NCBI RefSeq assembly: GCF_021513195.1
Contig: NZ_CP090974.1
Span: forward strand, 1,376,001-1,440,000
Direction: 5' to 3'
Length of the DNA: 64,000 nt
Source: Shewanella sp. OMA3-2
Lineage (GTDB): Bacteria; Pseudomonadota; Gammaproteobacteria; Enterobacterales; Shewanellaceae
Of the stretch, positions 1-9,255 are shown piece after piece. The notes below the pieces were generated by a model. That model had not been told where the DNA came from. It worked only from the letters and a program-made list of their open reading frames with translations, and ran no database searches. The position numbers were made by a program, and so were the translations under genes. Every line of letters starts with the position of its first letter. Positions within the stretch are counted from its first letter, which is position 1.

Positions 1-891
1 CGCTTTTTTTCGTTCACTATGATTGCAGCAGCCTTAGTGACCGTATCATTTACTACGCTTGTACAAACAGCGGAGGCAGATACTCAAGCTAATGCTCAAA
101 TAAATGCCCACGCTACTAGTGCAAAACGTATTGTAGCTTTGTCTCCCCACGGCGTTGAAATGCTGTATGCCATAGGTGCTGGTGACAGAATTGTTGCGAC
201 GACAGATTATGCCGACTACCCTGAATCAGCAAAGTTTATCCCGCGTATTGGTGGCTATTATGGTATTCAAATAGAGCGAATTATTGAGCTTAATCCTGAT
301 TTGGTGGTCGTTTGGGCAAGTGGTAATAAACTAGAGGATATTAATCAAATTAAGCAGCTGGGTTTTACAGTGTTTAATAGTGATCCTAAATCTTTAGATG
401 ATGTAGCGACAGAGATTGAGCAATTAGGGCTAGTCACTGGTCAAACACAACAAGCTCAACAAGTGGCAGCTGATTACCGCCAGCAGTTAGCTGACATTCG
501 TCAACAACATAAACTTAAAACTGAGGTTAAGGTTTTTTATCAGTTGTGGTCGACTCCGTTAATGACAGTGTCTAAGGGAAGTTGGATTCAACATATTATT
601 GAGGCATGTAATGGGACCAATGTATTTTATAATGCTGCCAGTGAGTATCCGCAAATTAGTATTGAGAATGTATTATTAACCGATGCTGAAGTGATTTTAC
701 AAAGCCTGGATGAAGGAAATGTCATGGGGGTCAATTGGTCACAGTGGCCAGAATTACCAGCGGTTAAAAACAAGCATATTTATCAATTGGATGCTGATGT
801 TTTACATCGGGCATCACCGCGAGCGATTGAAGGTGTTAAGTTGGTATGTGACACCTTAGATAAGGCACGTAACCTTTTAGCTCATGACTGA
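1..891 (+). CDS. BtuF-like periplasmic substrate-binding protein (5' end cut by window edge)
   Basis: The frame is open from the first base. The six codons before the ATG at 19 continue a hydrophobic signal peptide (through about VQTAEA), so the true start probably lies left of the window. The mature part has the class III binding-protein pattern of BtuF and haem-binding proteins: an N-lobe starting KRIVALSPHGVEMLYAIG, a GGYYGIQIERIIELNPDLVVVW stretch, a long linking helix around residues 140-165, and a C-lobe ending in ASPRAIEGV. Family members deliver cobalamin or a metal chelate to an inner-membrane ABC permease; the ligand cannot be fixed from sequence. The permease partners are not in the window, so they would lie to the left or elsewhere. 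It is followed by a hairpin terminator at about 929-961. Confidence 0.8.
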   Translation, partial: RFFSFTMIAAALVTVSFTTLVQTAEADTQANAQINAHATSAKRIVALSPHGVEMLYAIGAGDRIVATTDYADYPESAKFIPRIGGYYGIQIERIIELNPDLVVVWASGNKLEDINQIKQLGFTVFNSDPKSLDDVATEIEQLGLVTGQTQQAQQVAADYRQQLADIRQQHKLKTEVKVFYQLWSTPLMTVSKGSWIQHIIEACNGTNVFYNAASEYPQISIENVLLTDAEVILQSLDEGNVMGVNWSQWPELPAVKNKHIYQLDADVLHRASPRAIEGVKLVCDTLDKARNLLAHD

Positions 892-928
892 TTTTATCAG
901 TCTATCAATCATGTTGTGTTAGCATTAG

Positions 929-961
929 AAAACAAGAGCTGCGTTTGCAGCCCTTGTTTTT
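929..961 (+). terminator. Rho-independent terminator after the BtuF-like gene
   Basis: Stem AAAACAAG-A-GCTGC / GCAGC-C-CTTGTTTT with a GTTT loop and one A/C mismatch, ending in a T run. It lies 38 bases after the stop codon at 891. Confidence 0.7.
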
Positions 962-1014
962 ATTGCATTTGAAGTGTGACGGTATTTTTTATTAATCTTT
1001 TACATTCAAACTCA

Positions 1015-1060
1015 CGTTAACATTGAGCGATTAATATCTCAGGTTAACATTGAGCGATTA
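1015..1060. repeat. Two direct copies of an 18-bp repeat
   Basis: GTTAACATTGAGCGATTA occurs at about 1015-1033 and again at about 1042-1060, with the unit starts 27 bases apart. The second copy overlaps the stop codon of the minus-strand gene beginning at 1058. The core ACATTGAGCG recurs near 18971. Function unknown. Confidence 0.5.
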
Positions 1061-2545
1061 TAAATATTCAACCTCCAGCGAAATAAGCATGGCATCGTTA
1101 TCCTCAGTGGTGAACTCAGCTCTAATCTCATAATCATTGTTGGTCACTGTCATTTTTTCTAACCAGAATGTCGCACTGCTTGCATACTTGTCCATCATGG
1201 CTTGTTTGGTTTCAGGTATATTCATTTGCTTTAAAAAATGCATAAAGTCTTCATCCGACTCAACCGGATAATTAATACTTTCTGATAATTTTACCTGCTT
1301 GATCATATTGTCTACGTGTTTTACCTGGATGTGTTTAGATAACACTTCCCAGCTGCCATCATCTGAGTAATTGATCACGTTAGGTACATAGTGAGTCACT
1401 AAGTCTTGTATTTTTAATGGTTTAGGTTTAGATACTGGGACAAGTAAATTATTTAACAAGTTGCTATCAATATCAGAATACTGAATTTGATTTTCATCTC
1501 TATCGTACTGGCGCGAATAAAAGGTGAAGCCACTTAACAGCAAATCTGGTTCATTACCGTTGTATGAGGAAAACTCTGAGAAATCTAACTTCAATAAATT
1601 GTTTTGGTTTGAAACAGTATACTCTGCCTTCGATTTCTGCTTCAGATAATTGAGCTTTGCACGGACATTAGGCACATCGTCTCGGAAACCGGCTTTATCA
1701 TCAATCAGCCAATTATTATCAAAGTCTTCATTATATAAAATAAAATTCTTACCAGTGTAATTAAGCAATGAATGTTCTTTATAAGTAATTTTTTGTACTT
1801 TGTCATTTTCAATAATAAGCCATAAATCACGGCCATATAACCATGCTGTGGTATCTTCGCTAAGAGTAAACACAGCACTTGCTGGTCCAAGAATATTCAG
1901 TACATATTCAGTTGAGTTATTAATGTTAATGCCATAAGCGCCCGATAAGGTTATATTTGTTGAAATCTTACCCGCTTTATTTGCTTTGGCGGCAAGTTTT
2001 GCCAGTTCTAATTGTGTCATCAGTGCTGGGGTAAAGTTTTTTGCTGACGTACCCGCTCTGGCGGTATTGGCTGTTCGTGTTACTACTGGCACAGCTTGTA
2101 CAGGCTCGACACTCGCACTCGCAATGGCAATTTCAGGTTCAGGGATTGTAATTGATGTAACGGCTTTTTTTTGCGATGGGGTGACAGAGCGCTCAAAAGT
2201 AATGGGTCTGCGACTCAGTTGGTTATATGCGGTGCTCATTGATGACAAACTGTCATTATCATCACAAAAGTCGATTAGATCAGCGGTAATGATCAACTTA
2301 TTGGTTTGAATAAGGTTAGTAATAATAATGGCATCGACTCGCTTTTCTTTTGCTTTTTCTCTGATCAGTTGAAAACTACTTGCTATGAGTTTGTTATTTG
2401 CGCTGCCAGTGAGTTTTTTTTCAACATATATACCATCAACAATGATAGGCGCACATGAAGGTAAAAAATTAAGGATCGGAGGAAGTGATTTAGCTGAAAC
2501 AGGTAGGCTTAACATAAGCAGCATTAATACTAACAGTTTGTTCAT
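1058..2545 (-). CDS. Predicted secreted protein of unknown function
   Basis: I do not recognise this 495-residue protein. The start at 2545 is chosen over the ATG at 2557 because AAGGA sits about 11 bases before it, and the protein then begins directly with a signal peptide (MNKLLVLMLLMLSLPVSA, cleavage likely after VSA). After it comes a small alpha/beta segment of about 80 residues: a Cys-containing strand, then a helix with LIREKAKEKRVDAIIITN. That segment resembles the beta-alpha-beta of RcsF/YbjQ-type domains, which is only an inference. Residues about 115-180 are low-complexity (Pro/Ala/Val/Thr) and look like a linker. The remaining 300 residues are rich in Asn, Asp and Tyr and look globular. 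It is a monocistron, convergent with the BtuF-like gene. Confidence 0.7.
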   Translation of the reverse strand: MNKLLVLMLLMLSLPVSAKSLPPILNFLPSCAPIIVDGIYVEKKLTGSANNKLIASSFQLIREKAKEKRVDAIIITNLIQTNKLIITADLIDFCDDNDSLSSMSTAYNQLSRRPITFERSVTPSQKKAVTSITIPEPEIAIASASVEPVQAVPVVTRTANTARAGTSAKNFTPALMTQLELAKLAAKANKAGKISTNITLSGAYGININNSTEYVLNILGPASAVFTLSEDTTAWLYGRDLWLIIENDKVQKITYKEHSLLNYTGKNFILYNEDFDNNWLIDDKAGFRDDVPNVRAKLNYLKQKSKAEYTVSNQNNLLKLDFSEFSSYNGNEPDLLLSGFTFYSRQYDRDENQIQYSDIDSNLLNNLLVPVSKPKPLKIQDLVTHYVPNVINYSDDGSWEVLSKHIQVKHVDNMIKQVKLSESINYPVESDEDFMHFLKQMNIPETKQAMMDKYASSATFWLEKMTVTNNDYEIRAEFTTEDNDAMLISLEVEYL

Positions 2546-2851
2546 TGTCTGACACATCCTTTTGGTTTTGCTTGAATTTATGCTAATTATTGTTAAATTA
2601 TGCTCTGTTTAATTGGCATTACTAGCGCTTGCTCATCCGTACTTTAGTAGTATGTATTGACTAATAATTGAGTAGCGGCTCTAATTTAACAAGTATTTAA
2701 CAACCATGTCAAAGGTGGATTGCGAATTTTGTTACAAAAAAGATCATATTTCGCCAGTTTGCTATATTTATGCTGCATTTTATCCATTCGCTTTCCCTCA
2801 TCTAGGCTAACCTGATATTCTTATTTCATTATTGATTGATAGACAGTGAAC
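2546..2851. other. Divergent intergenic region, no gene seen
   Basis: AT-rich spacer between the secreted-protein gene (minus) and holD (plus). It must carry both promoters, but I see no -35/-10 pair good enough to name, and no structured RNA. Confidence 0.4.
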
Positions 2852-3193
2852 ATGGACAAATCGGCTTTTCTCGATGCAATGAACATCACCCGTTGGCGTA
2901 GCGCTGACAAACCCGGTAAACCTTTCTTGGTATTACACGATGTAGATGCAGATTTATCTGAACAACAGTTTATTGAAAACGTGCTGGCGCAATTAGGTAT
3001 CACCCCAGACCAATGTGATTTTGATTGCGAAGTGATTAAAGGTCCGCAGGTTGTTTGGGATATGCGCAAAGTAAAAAGACGTCCACGGGTAGCATGGTTA
3101 GTCACTGCACCATTGGAAGATGTGGTTCAAAGTGTGGCTGAAAAACGTCAGTTGTGGCAGCAAATTTGTTTACAGCGTGAGAAAACCGCTTAA
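2852..3193 (+). CDS. holD: DNA polymerase III psi subunit
   Basis: A 113-residue protein starting at the ATG at 2852; an in-frame GTG at 2846 is possible, and neither has a clear ribosome site. HolD (psi) bridges the clamp loader tau/gamma complex to chi and thereby to SSB at the replication fork. Supporting features are the N-terminal LDAMNITRW, matching the short chi-binding peptide region of E. coli psi (QLGITQW), and the C-terminal LWQQICLQRE, matching LWQQICTYE in E. coli. The middle is divergent, as is usual for psi. Gene order holD-rimI is the same as in E. coli, which strengthens the call for a fast-evolving family. Confidence 0.85.
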   Translation: MDKSAFLDAMNITRWRSADKPGKPFLVLHDVDADLSEQQFIENVLAQLGITPDQCDFDCEVIKGPQVVWDMRKVKRRPRVAWLVTAPLEDVVQSVAEKRQLWQQICLQREKTA

Positions 3194-3274
3194 TGTAATC
3201 GTGCTTATATTTATCCAGTATTTCTACTTCCTGCTTACTTCCATTTTATTATTATTTTCAATTTAGGCTTAATC

Positions 3275-3733
3275 ATGTCATCTGCTACTTCATTCCAATT
3301 ACGCGCACTATCTTTGAGTGATGCTCAAGCCATGTTTGTTATTGAATCTAGCGCCTATAGTCATCCCTTGAGTCTAGCTAACTTGCAAGATTGCTTTGGT
3401 TATTTATATCGAGTCGAAGGGCTGTTTGACGGCGATCAATTACTGGGGTTTAGTATTGTCCAGCAGGTGATTGATGAAGTGACTTTAATAGATATTTGCG
3501 TTAATCCAGCCGTGCAAGGTAAAGGGCTAGGTAAGCGCTTATTAACCTCATTAGTTGCACAGGCAAAGGCATTAAATGCAGTGGTGGTTATGCTAGAAGT
3601 TCGTCAATCTAACATGGGCGCGATTGGGTTATATGAAAAAGCAGGTTTTGTTGAAAGCGGTCGCCGCAAGGGATATTACTCAACCGATGATGGGCATGAA
3701 GATGCGATTTTGATGGATTTAGCCTTGGGTTAA
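3275..3733 (+). CDS. rimI: Ribosomal protein S18 alanine N-acetyltransferase
   Basis: A 152-residue GNAT-fold protein. RimI acetylates the N-terminal alanine of ribosomal protein S18 using acetyl-CoA. The acetyl-CoA pyrophosphate loop is visible as VQGKGLGKRLL (about residues 80-90), after the strand VTLIDICVNP. The RQSNMGAIGLYEKAGF segment (about 112-127) is the typical RimI motif, with the catalytic-region Tyr in LYEKAGF. It lies 81 bases downstream of holD on the same strand, so both are probably cotranscribed. Confidence 0.93.
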   Translation: MSSATSFQLRALSLSDAQAMFVIESSAYSHPLSLANLQDCFGYLYRVEGLFDGDQLLGFSIVQQVIDEVTLIDICVNPAVQGKGLGKRLLTSLVAQAKALNAVVVMLEVRQSNMGAIGLYEKAGFVESGRRKGYYSTDDGHEDAILMDLALG

Positions 3734-3931
3734 TTAACCTAGATATCGATAGCCACATTCGGGTTAATACCCGATATTGAATTTCTTATATTCTTCGCAT
3801 GTGATATTTTGTGTTAATTCATTCTGTTATTTGAGATTAAATCGAAGAAAAATCATCTACATAGTGAATGTAGGATGATATAAATTGTGATTGAGCTGTA
3901 ACCAAACTCAAGTAATAGATGATTTACGCAT

Positions 3932-3958
3932 AAAAAAACGGCGCGATAAGCGCCGTTT
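3932..3958 (-). terminator. Rho-independent terminator of the lip operon
   Basis: Perfect 9-bp stem AAACGGCGC / GCGCCGTTT with loop GATAA. On the minus strand it is followed by a run of seven T. It lies 25 bases beyond the lipA stop. Confidence 0.85.
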
Positions 3959-3983
3959 CTGTTCAAACTTTAAAATTAAGAAG

Positions 3984-4949
3984 TTACTTCACTTCTTTAC
4001 CCTGAGCTTGTAAGTCTGCATGGTAGCTTGAACGAACAAGCGGGCCACATGCTGCATGGGTAAAGCCAAGTTTGTCAGCTAATGCCTTAAGCTCGTCAAA
4101 CTCTGCTGGTGGCACGTAACGTTCAACCGGTAAGTGGAACTTACTTGGTTGTAAGTATTGGCCTAAAGTCAGCATTTCAACCTTGTGGGCACGTAAGTCA
4201 TGCAGTACTTCTGCGATCTCTTCGTTAGTTTCACCTAAGCCCATCATCAAACCTGACTTTGTTGGTACATCAGGGTGACGTTCTTTAAATTTTCTCAATA
4301 GATCTAATGACCATTGATAGTTAGCACCTGGACGCGCTTTACGATAATGCTTAGGCGCTGTTTCTAAATTGTGGTTGAACACATCAGGTGGCTCTGTGGC
4401 TAAAATTTCTAATGCCGCATCAATACGACCACGGAAATCTGGCACTAAAATTTCGATCTTAATTTCAGGATTTAGAACACGAATTTCACGTATACAGTCA
4501 GCAAAATGTTGGGCGCCGCCATCACGTAAGTCATCACGATCCACCGAGGTGATAACCACATATTTAAGCTTCATATCGGCAATGGTTTGTGCCAGCTTTT
4601 TAGGCTCTTCAGCATCAGCGGCTAATGGACGACCATGGGCAACGTCACAAAACGGGCAACGGCGAGTACAGATTGCGCCAAGGATCATAAAGGTGGCTGT
4701 ACCGTGGTTAAAACATTCCGCTAGGTTAGGGCACGATGCCTCTTCACAAACAGAATGTAAGCCATTCTTACGCAGCGCCGCTTTAATTTCTAAAATACGC
4801 GTATTAGATGAAGGTAGCTTTACCCGCAACCAATCTGGCTTGCGCAGCATGGTTTCGCGCTCTGAGGGTACAATTTTAATAGGAATGCGTGCAACTTTAT
4901 CGGCGTCACGTAATTTAACTCCCGGTTGTAATCTTTCAGGCCTATTCAT
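3984..4949 (-). CDS. lipA: Lipoyl synthase (radical SAM)
   Basis: A 321-residue radical SAM enzyme that inserts two sulfurs at C6 and C8 of protein-bound octanoyl groups. Both iron-sulfur clusters can be read out: the auxiliary cluster CX4CX5C at Cys68, Cys73 and Cys79 ([13 protein letters not shown]), and the SAM cluster CX3CX2C at Cys94, Cys98 and Cys101 (CTRRCPFC). The spacing is the same as in E. coli LipA. The C-terminal RSSYHAD contains the conserved RSSY serine that ligates the auxiliary cluster. The start codon overlaps the lipB stop by one base (TAATG), so translation is probably coupled. It is the last gene of its transcript, before the terminator at 3932-3958. Confidence 0.97.
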   Translation of the reverse strand: MNRPERLQPGVKLRDADKVARIPIKIVPSERETMLRKPDWLRVKLPSSNTRILEIKAALRKNGLHSVCEEASCPNLAECFNHGTATFMILGAICTRRCPFCDVAHGRPLAADAEEPKKLAQTIADMKLKYVVITSVDRDDLRDGGAQHFADCIREIRVLNPEIKIEILVPDFRGRIDAALEILATEPPDVFNHNLETAPKHYRKARPGANYQWSLDLLRKFKERHPDVPTKSGLMMGLGETNEEIAEVLHDLRAHKVEMLTLGQYLQPSKFHLPVERYVPPAEFDELKALADKLGFTHAACGPLVRSSYHADLQAQGKEVK

Positions 4950-5599
4950 TATTCTGCTAATCCTTGATGATGCACAAGTTGTTGGTAGCCCATAACTTGG
5001 CTAAATGTTTGAATGAGTTTATCGCCAGCTTCAAGTACGGTTTGTGGGCCGCCGAGCGCTTTGCATTGCACCATTTCAAGACCGGCATAACCACAGGGGT
5101 TAATACGCTGAAATGGACCTAAGTCCATGTCGACGTTTAACGCTAAGCCGTGGAATGAACAGCCTTTTCGAATGCGTAAGCCTAATGAGGCTAGTTTGCG
5201 TTCTTGTACATATACGCCAGGGGCATCGGCTTTTGCGTAAGCTTGTACACCATAGGGCGCTAACATATCCACTATGCTTTGCTCTATGTTGTTAACCAGT
5301 TGCCTGACGCCCATTTTATTACGTTTTATGTCGATAAGCGGATAAACCACTAGCTGCCCAGGGCCATGATAGGTGACTTGACCACCACGGTCTACTTGGA
5401 TTACCAGGATATCGCCAGGATTTAGAATATGCTCACTTTTACCCGCTTGACCTTGGGTAAAAACAGGTTGATGCTCGACAACCCATAGTTCATCTTGGCT
5501 ATCACTGTCACGGGTGTCAGTGTATTCCTGCATGGCGTGCCATACGGATTGATAGTCTTGCATACCAAGATGGCGAATGTGCAATGTTGATGCTGGCAA
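4949..5599 (-). CDS. lipB: Octanoyl-ACP:protein octanoyltransferase
   Basis: LipB moves octanoate from acyl carrier protein to the lipoyl domains of 2-oxoacid dehydrogenases and GcvH, supplying the LipA substrate. Conserved blocks seen are [20 protein letters not shown], the catalytic Lys in [10 protein letters not shown] and the catalytic Cys in RINPCGYAG. The frame is open further upstream to a TTG at 5659. I prefer the TTG at 5599 because GGGGAG lies 9 bases before it and the resulting 216 residues match the usual family length; the extra 20 residues look unconserved. The start is therefore uncertain, the function is not. Confidence 0.93.
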   Translation of the reverse strand: MPASTLHIRHLGMQDYQSVWHAMQEYTDTRDSDSQDELWVVEHQPVFTQGQAGKSEHILNPGDILVIQVDRGGQVTYHGPGQLVVYPLIDIKRNKMGVRQLVNNIEQSIVDMLAPYGVQAYAKADAPGVYVQERKLASLGLRIRKGCSFHGLALNVDMDLGPFQRINPCGYAGLEMVQCKALGGPQTVLEAGDKLIQTFSQVMGYQQLVHHQGLAE

Positions 5600-5709
5600 G
5601 GGCAACGTCTCCCCAAAAGTTGGACCGGTCACGCGTATGTTCAACGTGCTTAAAAACAATCCTGAGTATTATACTCAAGTTTTACACGTATAAAGAACTC
5701 ATTTAACAA

Positions 5710-5988
5710 TTAGAGTACGCGTTTTACGCCCTCAATAGCGGCAAGATCAATATACGCTTTTTCAATATGCTCTTTGCTGGTGACGGTAATGCGGATCGTA
5801 ATCGAATAATAACTGCCTTTGCTTGATGCTTTAACGGTTGGCACATAATCACCAGGGGCGAGTTGTTGGGCTACAGCGACGACGCGATCGGCCAAGGTGT
5901 CATCAGCATCGCCAATAACTTTAAATGGACATGCATTAGGGAACGTCATTACTTCATCAAAAGTGGTGTTTAGCATCGGATTACTCAT
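5710..5988 (-). CDS. ybeD: YbeD family regulator-like protein (DUF493)
   Basis: A 92-residue protein with the ferredoxin-like YbeD/DUF493 pattern: [11 protein letters not shown] near residue 20, then [14 protein letters not shown] and the C-terminal [14 protein letters not shown]. Family members are small cytosolic proteins found between dacA and lipB in many gammaproteobacteria. An ACT-like regulatory fold is known but the ligand is not. It lies 110 bases upstream of the chosen lipB start, on the same strand, so it may share the lip transcript. Confidence 0.92.
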   Translation of the reverse strand: MSNPMLNTTFDEVMTFPNACPFKVIGDADDTLADRVVAVAQQLAPGDYVPTVKASSKGSYYSITIRITVTSKEHIEKAYIDLAAIEGVKRVL

Positions 5989-6046
5989 TGGTGATTGTTA
6001 CACTAAATATGGTGGTGATTATACCTGATTCAAGGCTTAGATAACT

Positions 6047-6080
6047 TGAAAAAATAAAGCCGCTGTTAAAGCGGCTTTAA
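6047..6080 (-). terminator. Rho-independent terminator after dacA
   Basis: Nine-bp stem AAAGCCGCT / AGCGGCTTT with a GTTAA loop. On the minus strand it runs into TTTATTTTTTC. It separates dacA from ybeD. Confidence 0.8.
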
Positions 6081-6109
6081 TTAATTGATTTCAGTATAAT
6101 TATTATTGA

Positions 6110-7324
6110 TTATTCAAACCAGCTAGCAAACATTTGTTTGAAGTAGTCCATCAATTTACTGATCCAGCTACCTTCTTCAACGGTATTTAATGTCACTAAA
6201 GGATATTGAGCAATGTCTTTTCCATCTAGTTGAAAGAATACTCGACCAACAGTTTCACCTTTTGCAAGTGGTGCACTTAATGGCTTAGTTAGCTCAAAGT
6301 TAGCTTGTAAGTCTTTGGCTTTACCACGATTGATAGTGATAGGGGTGTCTGTCATTACACCTAGGTCAACATTATCGACATCACCATACCAGATTTTTTG
6401 GCTAACAAAGGTGTCACCCGCTTTATACGGTGTGATGGTTTCAAAAAAGCGGAAACCATAGTTAAGTAACTTTTTGCTTTCAGCTTTACGGGCTGACTCA
6501 CTGCTAGTACCTAACACGACAGTGATTAAACGCATGCCATCGTCACTGGTAGCTGATGAGACTAAGTTATAACCCGCACCAGATGTATGCCCTGTTTTAA
6601 TGCCATCTACTTTTAAACTGTTATCCCACAGCAGCCCATTACGGTTGTACTGTTTGATACCATTAAAGGTAAAAGATTTTTCTGAATAGACACGATATTC
6701 TTCAGGCACATCACGAATAAGTGCCGCCCCTAAAATGGCCATATCGTATGCGGTCGTTTTATGGTTGTCTGAGTCTAAACCGTGAGAGTTTTCAAAGTAG
6801 CTGTCATTCATGCCTAACTGCTTTGCCCATGAGTTCATTAAATCAACAAAGGCACCTTCTGTGCCAGCAATATGTTCAGCCATGGCCACACATGCATCAT
6901 TACCTGATTGAATAACAATACCGCGATTTAAATCAGCCACCTTTACGGTTTTACCGACTTCAATAAACATTTTTGATGAATCAGGGAAGTTTTTTGACCA
7001 GGCATTCTTGGTGATAAGCACATCATCATCCATTGAAATGTTGCCCACTTTTACTTCATGGCCAATCACATAGCTGGTCAACATTTTGGTTAAACTTGCA
7101 GGATTTAAGCTGTCGTAAGCATTTTGTTCCGCGATCACTCGGCCTGAATAATAATCCATCAATACATAAGCTTTTGCCGCAACACTAGGTGCGTCAGGCG
7201 TTACCATTGGAGCACGATTCGGTGTTGGGCGTGCATCTGGCTGCGGTGTGTTGGCAGAAGAAGTAAACGACACAAAAGAAAGTAGCAGTGCAGTTGCAAT
7301 TGGGGCTTTGGCAATATTTATCAT
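6110..7324 (-). CDS. dacA: D-alanyl-D-alanine carboxypeptidase (PBP5/6 type)
   Basis: A 404-residue low-molecular-weight penicillin-binding protein that trims the terminal D-Ala of peptidoglycan pentapeptides in the periplasm. There is an N-terminal signal peptide (cleavage near SSA-NTPQP). Active-site motifs are SLTK (Ser77, Lys80), SGN (about 139-141) and KTG (about 243-245, in DGIKTGHTSGAGYNLV), all intact. A beta-rich PBP5 C-terminal domain follows. The end LMDYFKQMFASWF is an amphipathic helix of the kind that anchors PBP5 to the outer face of the inner membrane. It sits 112 bases downstream of rlpA and has its own terminator. Confidence 0.96.
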   Translation of the reverse strand: MINIAKAPIATALLLSFVSFTSSANTPQPDARPTPNRAPMVTPDAPSVAAKAYVLMDYYSGRVIAEQNAYDSLNPASLTKMLTSYVIGHEVKVGNISMDDDVLITKNAWSKNFPDSSKMFIEVGKTVKVADLNRGIVIQSGNDACVAMAEHIAGTEGAFVDLMNSWAKQLGMNDSYFENSHGLDSDNHKTTAYDMAILGAALIRDVPEEYRVYSEKSFTFNGIKQYNRNGLLWDNSLKVDGIKTGHTSGAGYNLVSSATSDDGMRLITVVLGTSSESARKAESKKLLNYGFRFFETITPYKAGDTFVSQKIWYGDVDNVDLGVMTDTPITINRGKAKDLQANFELTKPLSAPLAKGETVGRVFFQLDGKDIAQYPLVTLNTVEEGSWISKLMDYFKQMFASWFE

Positions 7325-7436
7325 GAAATTAGCTGGTCTCTATTAATTCGAAGAAAAGACAATAAAAAAGATTATAACATTAGTCGTGCCACTATTAGTC
7401 AACCAAATTGCATTAAGGTTCCTTAATCGAGCAAAT

Positions 7437-8261
7437 TTAAGGAACAATAAAGCTTTGTGGGTAACCTTGGTTATGTAAGCTATCTAATAATTTATTGGTT
7501 AAGTAAATTTTACCAATTGGGCCTAATTGAACTCGATGTAAGCCATTACTTGACACTATCCGAGACGAAACACCGTATTTATTTTCGAGCTCTTTTGCTA
7601 GGGCATTCACACGTAGCTTATCTTGAGATGCGGCAACTTGAATATAATGAACTTCGTTACTGGTAGCCTCAGAGATGCCTCGCTGATCGTTTGATTCTAT
7701 GTAAATCACTTCGATTTTTACTTTGGCGGTGCCTTTTGCCAACATATCTAGGTGATAAGCTCCAGCATAGGACAAATCAATCACGCGCCCATTATGGAAT
7801 GGTCCGCGATCATTAACCCTCACAATAATTTGTTTATTATTTTCAAGGTTAGTCACTTTCACGTAACTTGGCAGCGGTAAATTTTTATGCGCGGCTGACA
7901 TGGTATACATATCATAGGTTTCACCATTTGAGGTTAAGTGGCCATGAAACTTAGCCCCATACCATGATGCATGACCTGTTTCGGAAAAGCCTTTACCTGT
8001 TGGTAGCACCTTATAGCTTTTGCCTAAAACAGTGTAATTACGATTGCCTTGGCGAGTATAGGCTTCGTATTTTGGCACCGCATTTTTAACTTTACTGACA
8101 TCTGGCGCATCATCAGGATAACGGTCATCGGCCATCTGATAGCGACCTGATTGACTACTTCCTGAGCTGGCTTTTTTATTACCATCTGAACTTGATGTAC
8201 ATGCTGTCATAAGTAATAACAACATCATGCTGGTGAAGGGTAAATAAAGATTATTTTGCAT
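7437..8261 (-). CDS. rlpA: Septal ring lytic transglycosylase-type lipoprotein RlpA
   Basis: A 274-residue lipoprotein: signal peptide and lipobox LMTAC, with the Cys at about residue 21. A double-psi beta-barrel domain follows (GHASWYGAKFHGHLTSNGE through VRVNDRGPFHNGRVIDLSYAGA). The C-terminal SPOR domain (about residues 200-274, HYIQVAASQDKLRVNALAKEL) binds denuded septal glycan. RlpA-type proteins cleave naked glycan strands in some species; the catalytic Glu and Asp of that fold appear present (NGETYDM, RVNDRGPF). The start overlaps the end of mltB by 11 bases. Confidence 0.95.
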   Translation of the reverse strand: MQNNLYLPFTSMMLLLLMTACTSSSDGNKKASSGSSQSGRYQMADDRYPDDAPDVSKVKNAVPKYEAYTRQGNRNYTVLGKSYKVLPTGKGFSETGHASWYGAKFHGHLTSNGETYDMYTMSAAHKNLPLPSYVKVTNLENNKQIIVRVNDRGPFHNGRVIDLSYAGAYHLDMLAKGTAKVKIEVIYIESNDQRGISEATSNEVHYIQVAASQDKLRVNALAKELENKYGVSSRIVSSNGLHRVQLGPIGKIYLTNKLLDSLHNQGYPQSFIVP

Positions 8262-9246
8262 TGTATTGAGCTTTTAATTGTTCGCTGAATTGGTAAACCG
8301 CCATAGCATATAGCGGGCTGCGATTATATCGGGTGATAACATAAAAGTTTTTAAGCCCCAACCAGTATTCATCAGCTTCAGGTTGTTCTAATTTTACTAA
8401 TAGCGCCTGCTGAGACACATCAATATCCTGCGGCGTTGCTAAACTTAATGTCGGATCTAAAATATCTGATGCTTGGTAATGTAATTTCTCTGCGGTCCAT
8501 ACTTTAGCTTTGGGGGCTTTATCAGAGGTATGATTTAGCGGCAATGCTACAGGCTCGCCTCGTTGCCAGCCGTGCTGATGAAAATAATTTGCTACGCTAC
8601 CAATAGCGTCGGCTTTACTGGTCAGTAAGTCTCGACGGCCATCACCACTGAAGTCGACTGAGTAATGACGATAGCTTGATGGAATAAATTGACCAAACCC
8701 CATAGCGCCTGCATATGAGCCTTTTAAGCTGGCATTATCGAGTTTTTCTTCCTTGATGAGTGACATCAAGTTACCGTATTCACTTCTAAAAAAAGTGGCT
8801 CTTGGAGGATAGTAAAAACCTAAGGTGTACAGCGCATCTTGCACACGATAGTTACCCATGTAACCACCGTAAAATGTTTCAATACCTATGATGGCGACAA
8901 TGATTTGCGGGTCAACATTAAATTTATCCGCCGCTTTTGCTATGGTTGTGGCATTTTCATGCCAAAACTCTAGGCCTTTGGCCAAGCGTTTTTCGGTAAG
9001 AAAAATAGGGTAATACTGGTGCCAAGGTTTGGCTTCCCAAGGTTTGGTTATGGCATCAATTACTTCCTGGGTATAAGTCGATTCCTTTAAAAATGCTTCA
9101 ACTTCTTGCTGGCTAAAACCTTGTTTAATTTGTTGTGCCATAAACTGTTTTTTTAAGGCATCGACATCTGTCGCCGCAGAGGCTATACCAATATGAGCCG
9201 ATACCATCAAGGTAATCGCACTAAACAAACGGGTAGATAATTTCAT
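8251..9246 (-). CDS. mltB: Membrane-bound lytic murein transglycosylase B
   Basis: A 331-residue family 3 lytic transglycosylase that cleaves the MurNAc-GlcNAc bond to give 1,6-anhydro products. It has an N-terminal signal peptide (cleavage near ASA-ATDVD) without a lipobox Cys, so it looks periplasmic and soluble rather than lipid-anchored as in E. coli MltB. The catalytic Glu lies in IIGIETFYGGYMG. Family blocks YYPPRATFFRSE, SYAGAMGFGQFIPSSYR and VDFSGDGRRDL are all present. It lies 9 bases after the rodA stop and overlaps rlpA, so these genes form one operon. Confidence 0.94.
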   Translation of the reverse strand: MKLSTRLFSAITLMVSAHIGIASAATDVDALKKQFMAQQIKQGFSQQEVEAFLKESTYTQEVIDAITKPWEAKPWHQYYPIFLTEKRLAKGLEFWHENATTIAKAADKFNVDPQIIVAIIGIETFYGGYMGNYRVQDALYTLGFYYPPRATFFRSEYGNLMSLIKEEKLDNASLKGSYAGAMGFGQFIPSSYRHYSVDFSGDGRRDLLTSKADAIGSVANYFHQHGWQRGEPVALPLNHTSDKAPKAKVWTAEKLHYQASDILDPTLSLATPQDIDVSQQALLVKLEQPEADEYWLGLKNFYVITRYNRSPLYAMAVYQFSEQLKAQYNAK

Positions 9247-9255
9247 AACACCTTC

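Noticed and set aside
1986..2309. 107-codon plus-strand frame opposite the secreted-protein gene
   Set aside because: Antisense shadow over the low-complexity linker; no start context.
4369..4995. 208-codon plus-strand frame opposite lipA
   Set aside because: Shadow of the lipA coding strand; lipA motifs are unambiguous.
5600..5659. Longer N-terminus of lipB starting at TTG 5659
   Set aside because: The extra 20 residues look unconserved and the TTG at 5599 has a much better ribosome site.
7416..7443. Inverted repeat TTCCTTAA / TTAAGGAA across the rlpA stop
   Set aside because: Long A/T-rich loop and no T run; too weak to call a terminator.
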